64,000 nt of DNA, taken from Chloranthus sessilifolius (Eukaryota; Streptophyta; Magnoliopsida; Chloranthales; Chloranthaceae). A program made the translations under genes and the position numbers. Positions 23,165 through 33,867 of this stretch are shown here, one piece after another; the first letter of the stretch is position 1, and each line of letters starts with the position of its first letter. The notes under the pieces were generated by a model that did not search any database, was not told the origin of the DNA, and saw only the letters and a program-made list of their open reading frames with translations. The stretch lies in assembly GCA_021018995.1 (NCBI GenBank), contig CM037596.1:7577501-7641500 (forward strand). Direction: 5' to 3'.

Positions 23165-23789
23165 TTAGAAAATAGGTTAAGAATGAAATCACTACTTAAA
23201 TTTTGATTAATTCAGTGAATTATCTTTTTCTATAGGTGCAAATTCTAAGTTTTTTGGGTGCATCATGTGGATGACCCGTGCACCGTAGATAGACCCTGCA
23301 AACATCATTATCAAGCGAAACGATTTGTTCCACTTTATTTTCTTGGCTCTAGCATCTAGTAAAAATAATCATAATTAAAATACTAATAATAAAATCTTTA
23401 GAAAAAAACTCTTTATTATAAAGTAAAGACTTTAAACAATGTGCGTACCATTACTCCTGTTGGTGGGTTTTAGCCATTCGATCTGTGCACTCCAATAGAG
23501 ACAGATGTGCGTCCCTATCACAGAGGCAGGTTGGGCCGTTTGAGCTGTTTGGTAGACAATTTTAAAGATAACTTATAGGTCACGCCATTACTGACTGCAG
23601 TGCTTAGCCCCACTTAGTGTAATGTGAACTATACGCACATATCTCACTTTTGATTTTGAAATCAAAGAATTGAGGGTCAAAGTCAATGTCTTGCTGCCTT
23701 ATCTTTCTACAACCGCGTGGGGCACTCTATTTTGAAATCAAAGAATTGATTACCTCTAATTGCACTCGCATTCTGATCTCTTGTAATCT

Positions 23790-24099
23790 ATTGATTTCTT
23801 TGGATTGGATGATGGAGATCATGTTTCGCTCTGATCTATTACAAAATAGATTTTAAGATCATTTCCCACTTATCATACGGTAAATTTTTTATTCTATGTG
23901 TCACTGATCTCTAAAAAATACCCCAAATTCATGATTTAGCTCGATAAGTGTCATAATTCAATGACCATTGTTTGGGGATATGTGAGACATGGAATAAAAA
24001 ATTGACCGTTTGATAGGTGCGATGTGATCCCAAGATCTATTTTTTGGAAGATCGGGGTGAAACACGATCTCTATCATCTATTCCAAAGCAATCAATGAT
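23790..24099. mobile_element. Foldback MITE family Z, copy in block 1
   Basis: The left arm attgatttctttggattgg plus gatgatggagatc is mirrored on the right by gatctctatcatctattcc plus aaagcaatcaatg. The arms extend inward through agatcttaagatcat-like words. About 310 bp, with no coding capacity. Relatives lie at 28271, 35231, 40712 (part) and 41172. Confidence 0.65.
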
Positions 24100-24269
24100 T
24101 TGTGGGATATGAGGGCTTTCAGAGAATGCATTGGCCGCAACAGAGGTACCATCCATTCTTTTATCTCTTATTTTTATAAAGAAATCAATCTTTATGACTT
24201 TTCCAACATTAAACATAAAATCTTATCGTCCTTTTCTTTAATTAAAAAGAATTAAACCCTATTCTCTAT

Positions 24270-24545
24270 TTATAGTATAGATCAAAATCTCGGTTTCGGT
24301 TTCAGTTTCGGTCAGGACCCGAATCGTAAATTGGTTAAAATTTTATAAATTTCGGGTATTTTTTAAAATATGCTCCGAACTTCATTGAATTTTGCCAAAT
24401 TTTATTTTCTTAATTTTTTTTAAGCTATTTAATATTATTAGAACAAATATATATCATGTTTCGGTTTCGTTCATAACCTGAATCATAAATTGGTCAAAAT
24501 TTTGGTAATTTTCGATCAACTTTTCGATAAATTTCGGAAAACGCA
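24270..24545. repeat. AT-rich repeat with ggtttcggtttcgg words
   Basis: Strings of ctcggtttcggtttcag and aaattttggtaatttt occur twice with slight change. It is probably a decayed relative of the Mutator-type MITEs at 10782 and elsewhere. Non-coding. Confidence 0.35.
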
Positions 24546-24609
24546 ATCTAAAAATCATATGTACTTACACTAGCTTTTTAAGTGATTGCACTAAGGTTTA
24601 AAAAAACTT

Positions 24610-25015
24610 TTGTATTTTAGAGATATGTGATACGTGAAAATGCAATTTGGGCCATCTGATCTAAAGTTTATGATCTATAAATCCTTAGTGGACAAGATTG
24701 GCATGAAATATAATTTTTATCATTTGATTAAATATAGTCAAAGGCTATATATTAGACGGTAATTTGATATCAAACCGTAATTTGAAAATGCAATTTGAAC
24801 CGTCTGATCTAAAAGTTCATGATTTATAGATCCTTAGTGGACAAGATTGACACGAAATATAATCTTCTTTATGTGATTCAATATAATCAAAGGCTATTAT
24901 ATCATATATAAATTGTGTTTTACTTTAATCTTATCTATCAAGGATCTATACATCATGAACTTTATTTTAGACGGTCGAGATTATATTTTCATACGTCATG
25001 TGTAACTAAATTGAA
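24610..25015. mobile_element. Foldback element with a directly duplicated left arm
   Basis: The unit aaaatgcaatttg, then ctgatctaaa, then tagatccttagtggacaag occurs twice directly (about 24647 and 24784). It occurs a third time inverted and diverged (caaggatctatacatcatg then tttagacggtcga, about 24938-25000). This makes a foldback with a tandemly doubled arm. It ends only about 60 bp before the likely core promoter of the RLP gene. Confidence 0.6.
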
Positions 25016-25021
25016 AAGTCA

Positions 25022-25090
25022 TGATATATAGTAATAAAACCCCTAATCCCTGATATATAGTAATGAAACGCCTCTCTCTCTCTCTTATTC
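25022..25090 (+). promoter_or_regulatory. Likely core promoter region of the RLP gene
   Basis: Two TATA-like boxes in a near-duplicated 28 bp unit (gatatatagtaataaaac at 25023 and gatatatagtaatgaaac at 25052) precede a CT-rich patch (25070-25086) of the kind seen at plant transcription starts. The following 25090-25230 is purine-rich leader-like sequence. Distance to the preferred ATG is about 580 bases, so a long leader or a leader intron would be needed. Confidence 0.35.
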
Positions 25091-25669
25091 TAACTCACCA
25101 AACCCAAACCCAAACCCACACGTCTCTCTCTCGTCTATACCTAGACGGCAGGAAAAAAAAAAACAGAGGAGAGAAGAAGAAGAAGAAAGAAAGGAAGGAA
25201 AAATAGAAGAAGAACAAGAAGAAATGGGTAAATTTTTTTTTTCAAAATCTGGGTTTAAACCCTATTAAAAAAGAAAGGAAAAAAAAATTATTATTATTTT
25301 TTTTTGTGCAAAACCCAAAAAAATTATTATTATTATTTTTTTTTCGCAAAACCTGGGTTTAAACCCGACTAAAAAATATTTCAAAATTGAAATATGTGAT
25401 CTCAAATTATAGGCCGGAAATTTCAATTTTCAAAATTATCGGATAATTTCAAATTGTTGGCCGATAATTTGAAAATTCAGCCGATAATTTCAGATTTCCC
25501 GTGTTTGGAGGGGGGGGTTGTGTTTGTGGTTTTCCGTTGCGGTCTTGACCGGAACCGAGACGTCTCGGTCGGCCGAGATTTTGATTCATGTTTTATAGTA
25601 GCCATTGAACAGTTTTCAAATATGCATGCATTAGGGAAGTCCTTACTTGTTGAGTGTTGCATAACTAGC

Positions 25670-27799
25670 ATGGGCAGATCCTTTGAAGTTCTTATTCTAT
25701 TTCTTTGGTTTCTTTACTTAGAAACCGCTCTATTTGTAGGTTTATGCAATGGAGATTCTAGTGTTGCTTGCATAAAAAAAGAGAGAGAAGCCCTTCTCAA
25801 CTTCGAACAAGATCTGACCGATCCTGGTAAGCGGCTTTCGTCGTGGGTGGAAGGAGGTGAAGAAGATTGCTGCAAATGGAATGGAGTGGGTTGCAACAAT
25901 CAAACCGGGCACGTCGTCAAGCTTGATTTACGAAATGAACATGATGGCTATTCTAACGATTCATTGGGAGGTGAGATAAATCCATCTTTGCTCGATTTGA
26001 AACACTTGAACTACTTGGACTTAAGTCTGAACAATTTCAACCAAACTCGTATTCCAAATTTCCGGGAGAGCTTATTAGAGCATTTGGATTTAAACGAAAA
26101 TCAACTCAACGGGTCTTTGCCAGATGAGTTAGGCGAGTTTAAATCTTTAAAATATCTTTGTATTCTAAATAACCAACTTAGAGGTCCAATTCCTTCATCT
26201 CTTGGAAAATTGTCATTGCTGAGTGATTTACAACTTAACGGCAATAAATTCAATGGCTCAATACCTGCGTCTCTCGGAAGTTTGTTGTCTTTGCCTCAGT
26301 TAGATCTCAGTTATAATGAATTCAGTGGTTTCATTCCTACTTCTCTGGGAAGATTGTCGTCCTTGACTAAATTGTTTCTCAATATTAATAAATTAAGCGG
26401 TCCAATTCCTACTTCGTTTGGAAATTTGTCATCCTTAGCTGAATTAAATCTTGGTAACAATGAACTCAGTGGTCCCATTCCTGTTTCTCTTGGAAATTTG
26501 TCGTCCTTAACTGAATTACATCTCGATAACAATGAACTCAGTGGTCTCATTCCTGTATCTCTTGGAAGGTTATCATCTTTGATAGAATTACATCTGGATA
26601 ATAATCAATTCAGTGGTTCGATTCCTAGTTCGGTTGGAAGATTGTCATCCTTGACGAGATTAGATCTTAGCAATAATAAATTCGATGGGATTGATCCAGA
26701 AGGTCTTGGGCAACTTTCCAACTTATTTGATTTGGATATCTCTAATAATTTGTTAGAGGGTGTAATATCTGAAGCTAATTTTGCTAATCTCACAAGCTTA
26801 TCATTGTTAGACATTTCTTCAAACTCATTGGCTTTCAAGGTAAAATCTGATTGGCTTCCTCCTTTTCAACTCACGCGTCTCAGAATGGGCTCTTGCCCAG
26901 TGGGGCCCAAATTTCCTACCTGGCTACGAACTCAACATTATTCTCTCGATCTAGATTTGTCCAATGCAAGTATTTCAGATGATATTCCAGATTGGATTTG
27001 GAACTCAAGCTTTCCTTATTTGGATCTCTCTAACAACCAGATCAGTGGCAAGATTCCAGATATATCAAATTATTCTGCTCTTAGGTCACTACATTTGAGT
27101 TTCAACTAGTTGGATGGTCCATTGCCACAGATGCCTCTTACTATAGTTGTACTAGATCTCTCCAACAACCAATTTTCTGGATCCATTCACTCTTTCTCAT
27201 TATGTAGATTGAAGAATTTGAAGGTTCTTTATCTTGCATCAAATCATTTATCAGGAGAACTTTCTCGATGTAAGACGGTCACAAAAGATCTTATTGTCAT
27301 GGATTTCTCCAACAACCTGTCTGGAGGCATTCCTAGTTGGGTTTGTTCATTGAGTTGGCTCAAATCATTGCACTTGAGCAACAACAATCTCTCTAGAGAA
27401 ATACCTTTGTGCTTAGAAAATTGTCGAAGCTTGATTACTCTTGATCTTGGGAAAAATCGGTTTTCCGGAAGAATACCGATAGGGATAGGGAAAAGTCTAG
27501 CAGATCTCAGAATTCTTCGATTACGTTCAAATATGTTACATGGTAACATTCCTCCACAACTAGTTGGTAGTGGGAAAGATAATGGTGGTGAAGCTGATCA
27601 CAGATCAGAAATGTTTTGGTTCTACATTAGCATGGCACCAGGATTTGTAGTGGGGTTTTGGGGAATTTGGGGATTTCTGTTGTTCAACAAGTCTTGGAGG
27701 AAGGCGTATTTTCAATTCTTCGATGACATACAGGAAAGGCTTTTGGTGACAGTAGCAGTGAATGTTGCTAGATTGCGGAAGAAGTTTGAGAGAAACTGA
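25670..27799 (+). pseudogene. LRR receptor-like protein (EIX/Cf type), disrupted
   Basis: Family members are plasma-membrane immune or developmental receptors without a kinase. The start at 25670 gives a clean signal peptide (MGRSFEVLILFLWFLYLETA); the open frame also contains an ATG at 25622. Next comes the N-terminal cap (CIKKEREALLNFEQDL, then DCCKWNGVGCNNQTGHVVKL), about 15 leucine-rich repeats of the LxxLxLxxNxLSGxIP type, and a TAG stop in the same frame at 27107-27109, where relatives usually have a CAG (Q). Beyond it the frame stays open: five or so more repeats, a short acidic stretch, one transmembrane helix (about 27620-27685, FYISMAPGFVVGFWGIWG) and a basic tail (KSWRKAYFQFFDDI). 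Between NIPPQL and VGSGKDNGG (about 27560) roughly 250 residues usual for the family are missing, including the last repeats and C-terminal cap. About 709 codons remain, against about 1000 usual. It is intronless, as is common in the family. Confidence 0.85.
26201..26704 (+). repeat. Seven 72 bp LRR-encoding tandem units
   Basis: Inside the RLP gene, units beginning with cttggaa/ctcggaa-type sequence start at 26201, 26273, 26345, 26417, 26489, 26561 and 26633. Each is exactly 72 bases (24 residues). The units at 26417 and 26489 are nearly identical at DNA level, which suggests recent unequal exchange rather than ancient repeats. Confidence 0.85.
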
Positions 27800-28075
27800 T
27801 GGTTTGGCCGATCAAGTATTGGAGATACCTTCGAAATCTTTGAGAATAGTTACTGGTGGGGGCACATGAGGCTTCTTCCTTCGGGGACACTCTTAGCGCT
27901 GAAGCTTGAAGGATGCAACAGTGGACTAGATTTTCTTTATGAGGGTGATGGCGATGCTGAAGCTCCTTGGTCTGAAGATTGGTCATTGTTTTTATTGTTG
28001 TTGTTTTGTTTTTAAGCCATATGAACTGCTTTCTAATTATGTCTTCTTTCAAAAAAAAAAAAAAAAAAAAAACCT
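27800..28075 (+). other. 3' region of the RLP gene with poly(A) tract
   Basis: No frame continues past the stop at 27797-27799. A T-rich stretch follows and then a run of about 21 A (28051-28071). The run could be a simple repeat, or the tail of a reverse-transcribed copy. No flanking direct repeat was found to support the latter. Confidence 0.4.
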
Positions 28076-28270
28076 TCAATTCTATTTTGTTGTTCAAGCT
28101 TTAAGTCGCTTGTTTTAATTGGGCAATTCGAGTCATAGTGTTGCCCTTTCTGGATGTTCTTTTCCTTATCATTTTGGCTTTTGTTTTCATTGACCTTGTG
28201 TCAATTGGTATGTTTTGAAAGTGAAACTTAGTTGGTAGAAGTTGAATTATACCGTGTTTGAAAGTGGAAA

Positions 28271-28632
28271 TTGTAATTTTTATATTTTTAATGTTCCATC
28301 ATAAATAATGGTTGACTGCCTTGAATCCGACGATGGAGATCATTTTTTATCCTAATCTTTCTCATTAAAGATATTGAGATCATGGCACAACTATCAGACG
28401 ATCAAATTTTGATTCTACATGACGCAAATCCCCAAAAATAATCAATATCGGACTATCACTTTTGGAGATATTTGCCACATGAAATCAACATGTGACCACC
28501 CGATAGGTGTGTCATGATCTCAAGATGTACTGTGTGGGAGATTAGGACAAAAAATGATCTCCACCGTGTTTGGATTTAAGGCAGTCAACCATATTTTAAG
28601 GTGGAACATTAAAATTATAAAAAAAATTGCAA
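28271..28632. mobile_element. Foldback MITE family Z, copy with extended arms
   Basis: ttgtaatttttat, aatgttcca, atggttgactgcc and cgatggagatcatttttt on the left are mirrored on the right by aaaaaatgatctcc, ggcagtcaaccat, tggaacatt and attgcaa. The arms are about 120 bases each. The centre has the cgatcaaattttgattc passage typical of the family. No coding capacity. Confidence 0.65.
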
Positions 28633-28689
28633 GAAAAGAATTTGACCCCTCAGGCCCCAACGATCAAAGTCTAGCTGCCATATTTTTCT

Positions 28690-29350
28690 ATGAGGTCGGT
28701 GAGGCCACTATTTTGTTCATTGAAAGACTTGACGCCGTCACGATCAAAGTCTAGCTGCCATGGATTCTTATACCAAACTTTTCATCTCACACTATTCAAG
28801 TGTTATTTTGTTCTACCATGTGGTGTACATTTTTTTATGAATCTAAATTGTTCGAGTGCCAATCTATCATTGAAACATGCCTATAACTAGGTGTGAGCTA
28901 TCGCTCTGATGAATTTTAAAATCAGCCATTAAAATTGAAAATAACAGTTGATATTAAAGTCCACAAATCGGATAGTTCAAATCTCCATAAAATATCATTT
29001 TAGGTTTGTTATACGTCAATCTATGAACTATCACTTTGATGGTATGAATCACCCACATCTTCAATCATTAATGGTATAAGTTAAATCATTTAATTAAACA
29101 CGATAGTGATGTTTAAATGACGGCCACAAGAGTCGGGCCCTATGCTTTTGAAGGACCCAACTCTCCTAACAAAAGCACCAAAAAAGTGCTTAAATGATCT
29201 TACACAATTAATCATATAAGATATGAGTAATTCATACCATCAAAGTAATAAATTATGCATTAAAGGGCAATCTATCCAAAAACCATTCTCATAGGGAGAT
29301 TTTAAATACTCTAACATCTGTAATTTAATATCAGCTGTTGGTTTATTTTT
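28690..29350. repeat. Dispersed repeat Y, copy 2
   Basis: It shares with 35610-36260 the ordered phrases ggccactatttt, gaaagactt, ggtcaaagtctagctgccat, gcatgcctataa, ggccattaaaatt, aaaatatcatttt and the GTGTTTAAATGA palindrome. Non-coding. From 29350 to 30770 there is one short direct repeat (a tcattttttgattttac unit at about 30028 and 30084) and nothing else recognised. Confidence 0.5.
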
Positions 29351-30778
29351 AGTACCTGAATTAATGAGAGATCTTGAGAGCATGGGTTTCCTATCAAATG
29401 GTCCTTTTTTTTTTATTCACGTGGCACATATTCCAAATACAGCAATCATAACATCACGTGAAACTTATAAACTCAATTCTGATTTTAAGGTCACTTTTTT
29501 TTATATGTATGGCACATTAAATTAAAAAAATAACCATTTGCTGCTATGGCCATGATCTCCATATCTCTCTTTTAAAAGATTGGGATGAAAATTGATCTCA
29601 TATATGATTTAAAGCAGTCAAGCTTTCAGCATTGGTGAATTAAAAGATTTGTTGGATGAACAATTGTACATAAAATTTCTTAGCGGTCAATATTAAGGGG
29701 CTACGATCAGATGGTTCCAATTCTATAGTATGGATGACTGTTGAACTAAGTGTAGTAAGTGATGGCCTTGGAAATGAAACACATAAAATGATTAAAATAT
29801 ATATATTCCACGTGGCTTGATTGGGTGTACCTAATGGCAGGATTTATGTAAAGTGGTCAATAGAATTAGGCCTCTTTCTTATAATTATTTCTGAGCCAGC
29901 ACTGGGGGCTCAGATTGTAGTGCGTCGTGGCGCTGAACGGCTCCTGATATGGGATATTTTGTCAAGTATTTTTTTGTCTATTCTTTCATACGATGGATTT
30001 AGAGATTATGGGTGTATCATCATACGATCATTTTTTGATTTTACATGATGGATCTAGAAATCATGAGTGTACCATCAGACGGTCATTTTTTGATTTTACG
30101 TAACACACATTTAAAAAAAGTGACCATTACATGCATCTCAAAAAAGTGGCCACTACAACACATGGAACTCATCCCGCTCAAATTTGTTGTTAAGGCTACT
30201 ATTTCATCCTGCTCACTATTTTGGAATTCGTGTAACAGGTAAAGAGAAAAAAAGATTAAACGTCTAATGGTAATCTCATGATATCAAGAGATTCAAAGCA
30301 GTCAATGAGATTTGAACATAGGTGAACTCAAAGATTAAGAATTCAAAAATACTTTATTTTGTCTTTTTCTCTTATATCTGCCTTGGTAAAGAGTTTTAAT
30401 TCCAATGAATATGTAGTGACCAAGTTAGGGTTCGGCAATAACTGTCTAATGTTAAAATTTAAAAAAATGGGCAAATTTAGGGAAAAGTTTGGACGAATAA
30501 AAAAAAAGATAAAAAATTTAAAAATTTTCAAAAAATATTTAAAATTATAACTTTTTGAACTTTTTTTAATTATATGTGAATTATTCGCAAATTTTATGAA
30601 TTTTAAAAGATAAATGATTTTTTTAAAGATTCGTGAATTGGAACCTTAATATTTTGAAGTATTTGCAAATTTTTAAAAATTAGGAGAACATATTTGGTGA
30701 CTATGATTGTGCACCATAGCTGGTGTACAAGTCTGTATCACTTCACTAGATCGGTCAAACATAGGGTCTTCAAATCAA

Positions 30779-31097
30779 TGTGACAAATTTCATTTTCCGC
30801 AATATTTCGGTAGAGGATCATTTCGGTTAATTTTCGATAAATTTTGGGAAAACTTTGAAAAAGTTTTTGAGGAGTACAAAAAATATATTTATTATTTGTA
30901 AATATATTATTTATTATTTAAAATTGGAGAAATTTTTAAAAATATATTAACTTTAATGAAATTTCATTAATTTCGTTGAAATTACTAAATTTTGGGTGAT
31001 TTCAGAGTAATCAGTGAAATTTTACTGAAAGTTTCGGCCAACTCCTATTCAAGTGAAATTCAAAGAAATTTTGGAGAATTTTGGAAAAATTTATCAT
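30779..31097. mobile_element. Mutator-type foldback MITE, copy 3
   Basis: Starts gtgacaaatttcattttccg and ends gaaaaatttatcat. The interior has ttcggttaattttcgata and gaaagtttcggccaactcc as in copies 1 and 4. The flanks tcttcaaatca and gctctagatca are only weakly alike, so the target duplication is doubtful. Confidence 0.55.
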
Positions 31098-31493
31098 TAT
31101 GCTCTAGATCACACGGCATATATGATGAAATAATATGACTGTGTCCCAAATAAGTGACCAGTTAATCAAATAACGGGGTGGGTGGTACCAAAGCTAAGAG
31201 CATCTCAAGAGGTATCGATCTATTGTATCGGACACGGGGACATAAAACAATTTGCATCATCTGATACAAAGCAGTTAGCAGCTTAACTATGTGAAACCAA
31301 GGTTGAGAAAGAAGATTCTTGACTTGTAAATAAAGCTACCCAAGGTTGACAATTGTGTCTTTCCTATTAAAAGTGGTAGACACACGTGCTATTCATATAA
31401 TGTACGGGCGGCCATGCATCTAATACCAAACAAAGTTGGTAAGTGCACCCATACCTCAACACGGTTCCCCCATTTTTAACACAAGGGATATTA

Positions 31494-31922
31494 GAGCATC
31501 TCTAACAGGTAGCCCATGACTAGTTGTTGTGCAGCTTGTGCCACATAGGCACTCTAACCACTAGTTATGGGTTAGAGAGCATTTCCAACAGGTATCTCAT
31601 ATTAAATGGAGTATAAATAGTGATATCACATTTTTAGGATACCAATATTCTTGTCTCATTTTTGAATAAATAATTATTATTTTTTATTCACTAATTTTCC
31701 TTTCTTTTAGACAATATTTAGGGATTAATTTTATGATTAATAAATTTTTTATTTATTAAAAAAGTAAAATTTAGTTAGAGATTGTGTAAATTGATACTTA
31801 TACATAGAAGACCGCAAATGGCAGACCATTCATGGGACGACTTACATGGCGCAATGTAAGCGCAAGTCAAGCCAGCTACTTGCATCGTGACACATAAGCA
31901 GTCTATTGTTGGAGATTGGCTC
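31494..31922. mobile_element. Small inverted-repeat element (hAT-like, tentative)
   Basis: The left end gagcatctctaacaggtag is mirrored by a right end that reads in reverse gagccaatctccaacaatag. A second inner copy of the left end (gagcatttccaacaggtat, about 31578) suggests a doubled end. gagcatctccaacag is a frequent MITE terminus in plants; the superfamily assignment is a guess. 31930-32390 holds nothing recognised. Confidence 0.4.
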
Positions 31923-32395
31923 ATTATAATTTTCCTTAAATCAATGGAATCTTATATCTAGCTAACAAGTTGAGGGTTCCAATCATGGTTTGTAAATTCG
32001 TATTTCCAAGTAGTCTTGGAGAGCTCAGACCCAGACATCTTGTGTCCCAGCAAGATGGCGTGAAATGAAAATAAACTTTTGAATGATCTTAAGCCATTAA
32101 ATAATAGTCTAAGTGGCTGTTAATGATTGGAACGCATCTTAATTACTTAAAGAATCACACGAATAAATCAATTGTATAATGCCTGATCAAAGATCTTCAA
32201 CACTAGCCGTTAAAAAAAAAAAGTAATATTAGTGTGCATAAATTTGGACAAACCATGACAGCCATTTGTGAGATCATCACATAAATATAAATTTGGTAAG
32301 ATAAGATAGACGTCTAGTCTTGCGCGATATTTTAAACCATGGTCCCAATCTAAAATAAGTACAACTCTAGGAAGAGTCATTAATTCCTTTTATAT

Positions 32396-32982
32396 TGGGT
32401 TGCAATAGAGCCGAGCCAGTTCTATAATTCGGCTCGGCTCGGCCCGGCCAGAAAAATAAGAGCTTTTCTCTTTAGAGCTCGGCTCGAGAGCCGAGCCGAG
32501 CTTGGTAGTTTGTAACTCGAATTAATAGAGCCGAGCTAGAGCTAAGGCTGGCTCGGCCCGACTCGGTTTATATATATATATATAAGTAATTAACTTTGAG
32601 AGGTCTATTTTACCCTTCAAAGTAACCGTTTAAGTTTATCTAACGGTTACTTTGAAGGGTAAATAAGAATTGCCCCCCACTTGCCCTAGTTTATCTAACG
32701 ATTTATTTATTTTATATATTACGTGATCGTGTTTAATCATGCATTTAAATCTTTTTTAGAATGGATATTAATTGAGTAGAAGTTTTAAAAACGTATTAGG
32801 AGAAATTTTTTTATAATAAAACATACTTGGCTCGAAGCTCAGCTCGAGCTCGGAGAGCCGAGCTAGAGCTTGAAATTTTCGAGCTCGAAGAGCCTAGAGC
32901 TGACTTCCAGCTCGGCTCGTATAATGTAGAGCCGAGCTAGAGCTAACCCAAGCTCGGGCTCGGCCCGGCTCGGTTGCAGCCC
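32396..32982. mobile_element. Foldback element rich in GAGCCGAGC/GCTCGGCTC
   Basis: gggttgcaatagagccgagc on the left faces ggctcggttgcagccct on the right. Both arms (about 190 and 160 bp) are built from alternating gagccgagc and gctcggctc words, far richer in G+C than the surroundings. The AT-rich centre carries a short (TA)n run (32569-32584) and a perfect inner hairpin. No frame. Confidence 0.7.
32609..32663. repeat. Perfect 22 bp inverted repeat, 11-base loop
   Basis: tttacccttcaaagtaaccg plus tt (32609-32630) is followed by an 11-base loop and the exact reverse complement (32642-32663). It sits in the centre of the surrounding foldback element. Confidence 0.9.
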
Positions 32983-33560
32983 TACTTTTATAATCATCAT
33001 AGTGAATAAGTCTAGGTACAGAAATGAAACGACTCTTAAAATATGCCAGTAAAAGGGTAAATTTCAAGGGAAAAAGGGGAAAGTTTAAAATTAAAAAATA
33101 ATAATTATTGTTTAAAATAACACACGGGTTTCAATGAAAAAAAGGGAAAATTGCTTTTTTTTTTTGTATAGAAAAAAAAGGGGTTTAAAAAATATTATTT
33201 TTGAAAAAAACAAAAATATTTTGGGAAAGGTATTTTTTTCGTGTTAATTATGGGACTTTGGTCATGTGCAAAGGTGATCCACACGATTAGGAGTCCACTC
33301 TTGTGGAGCCTCTTTGACAGCACTAGCCCCAGCACACTAAGAGATAGGGTGCCTCGCAGGGGGAGGGGACACCGTGATATGTCTATCTATATGAAAAGAT
33401 TGATACATGATCTCTCTTAGGGAGGAAAGGATCAGGGCCGTGGCTCAACTTTCGTAGCTCCTTGGCACGAAATGCGTCCCTAAATTTGAAGATTCCCCCA
33501 TGATCAGGAGGATTTCCTTTCCCTGACAGTTGACACAACAATCTACCAGTAATGGTAGAA

Positions 33561-33867
33561 GCACGGTGAAAATTTTTCGTTTCGGCAATAATTCAGTAGT
33601 CAGTCATAAATTTCAGGAAATTTTTTAAATAGTTTTGGGAAAATTTCGGGGAATACAAAAAATATAAATATAAGCTATGCTTAATATTTATAAAAATCTT
33701 ATTTATTATTTAAAATGATTAAAATAAAAAATTCTATTAATTTCAACAAATTTTTCGTTATTTTCACCGAAATTAATGAATTTTTGGTAATTTAAAAAAA
33801 ATCGATGAAATTTCGCCGAAAGTTTCGCCCGACCCCTATTTTGGTGAATTTGGGAGAAATTTGTCAC
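33561..33867. mobile_element. Mutator-type foldback MITE, copy 4 (10 bp TSD)
   Basis: 307 bp, interior as in copies 1-3 (tttcggcaataattcag, gaaatttcgccgaaagtttc), right end gagaaatttgtca. The 10 bp AATGGTAGAA lies exactly on both sides (33551-33560 and 33868-33877). This is the second independent 10 bp duplication in the family and so supports Mutator-type mobility. 33000-33550 and 33880-34620 hold nothing recognised beyond simple sequence. Confidence 0.75.

Larger units (their letters stand above)
21330..24150. repeat. Duplicated block, copy 1
   Basis: The sequence from ggatcttgagatgata (about 21333) to the agaatgcattggccgcaaca region (about 24145) recurs at 37883-41550 with the same order of landmarks: gttatcgagtcgtc, ctataccatgtagaa, cacgccct, the passage on aaccaaactaaac, an (AT)n run, the ggttcggtcgggtt part and the foldback ending in gcaatcaatgatt. 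Copy 1 has a CACTA MITE (21918-22100) and a 22585-23780 section that copy 2 lacks. Copy 2 has a solo LTR that copy 1 lacks. Confidence 0.75.

Noticed and set aside
25454-25669. N-terminal extension of the RLP frame beginning MLADNLKIQP
   Set aside because: This part is made of ccgataattt-type repeat sequence seen elsewhere in the window. The ATG at 25670 gives a proper signal peptide.
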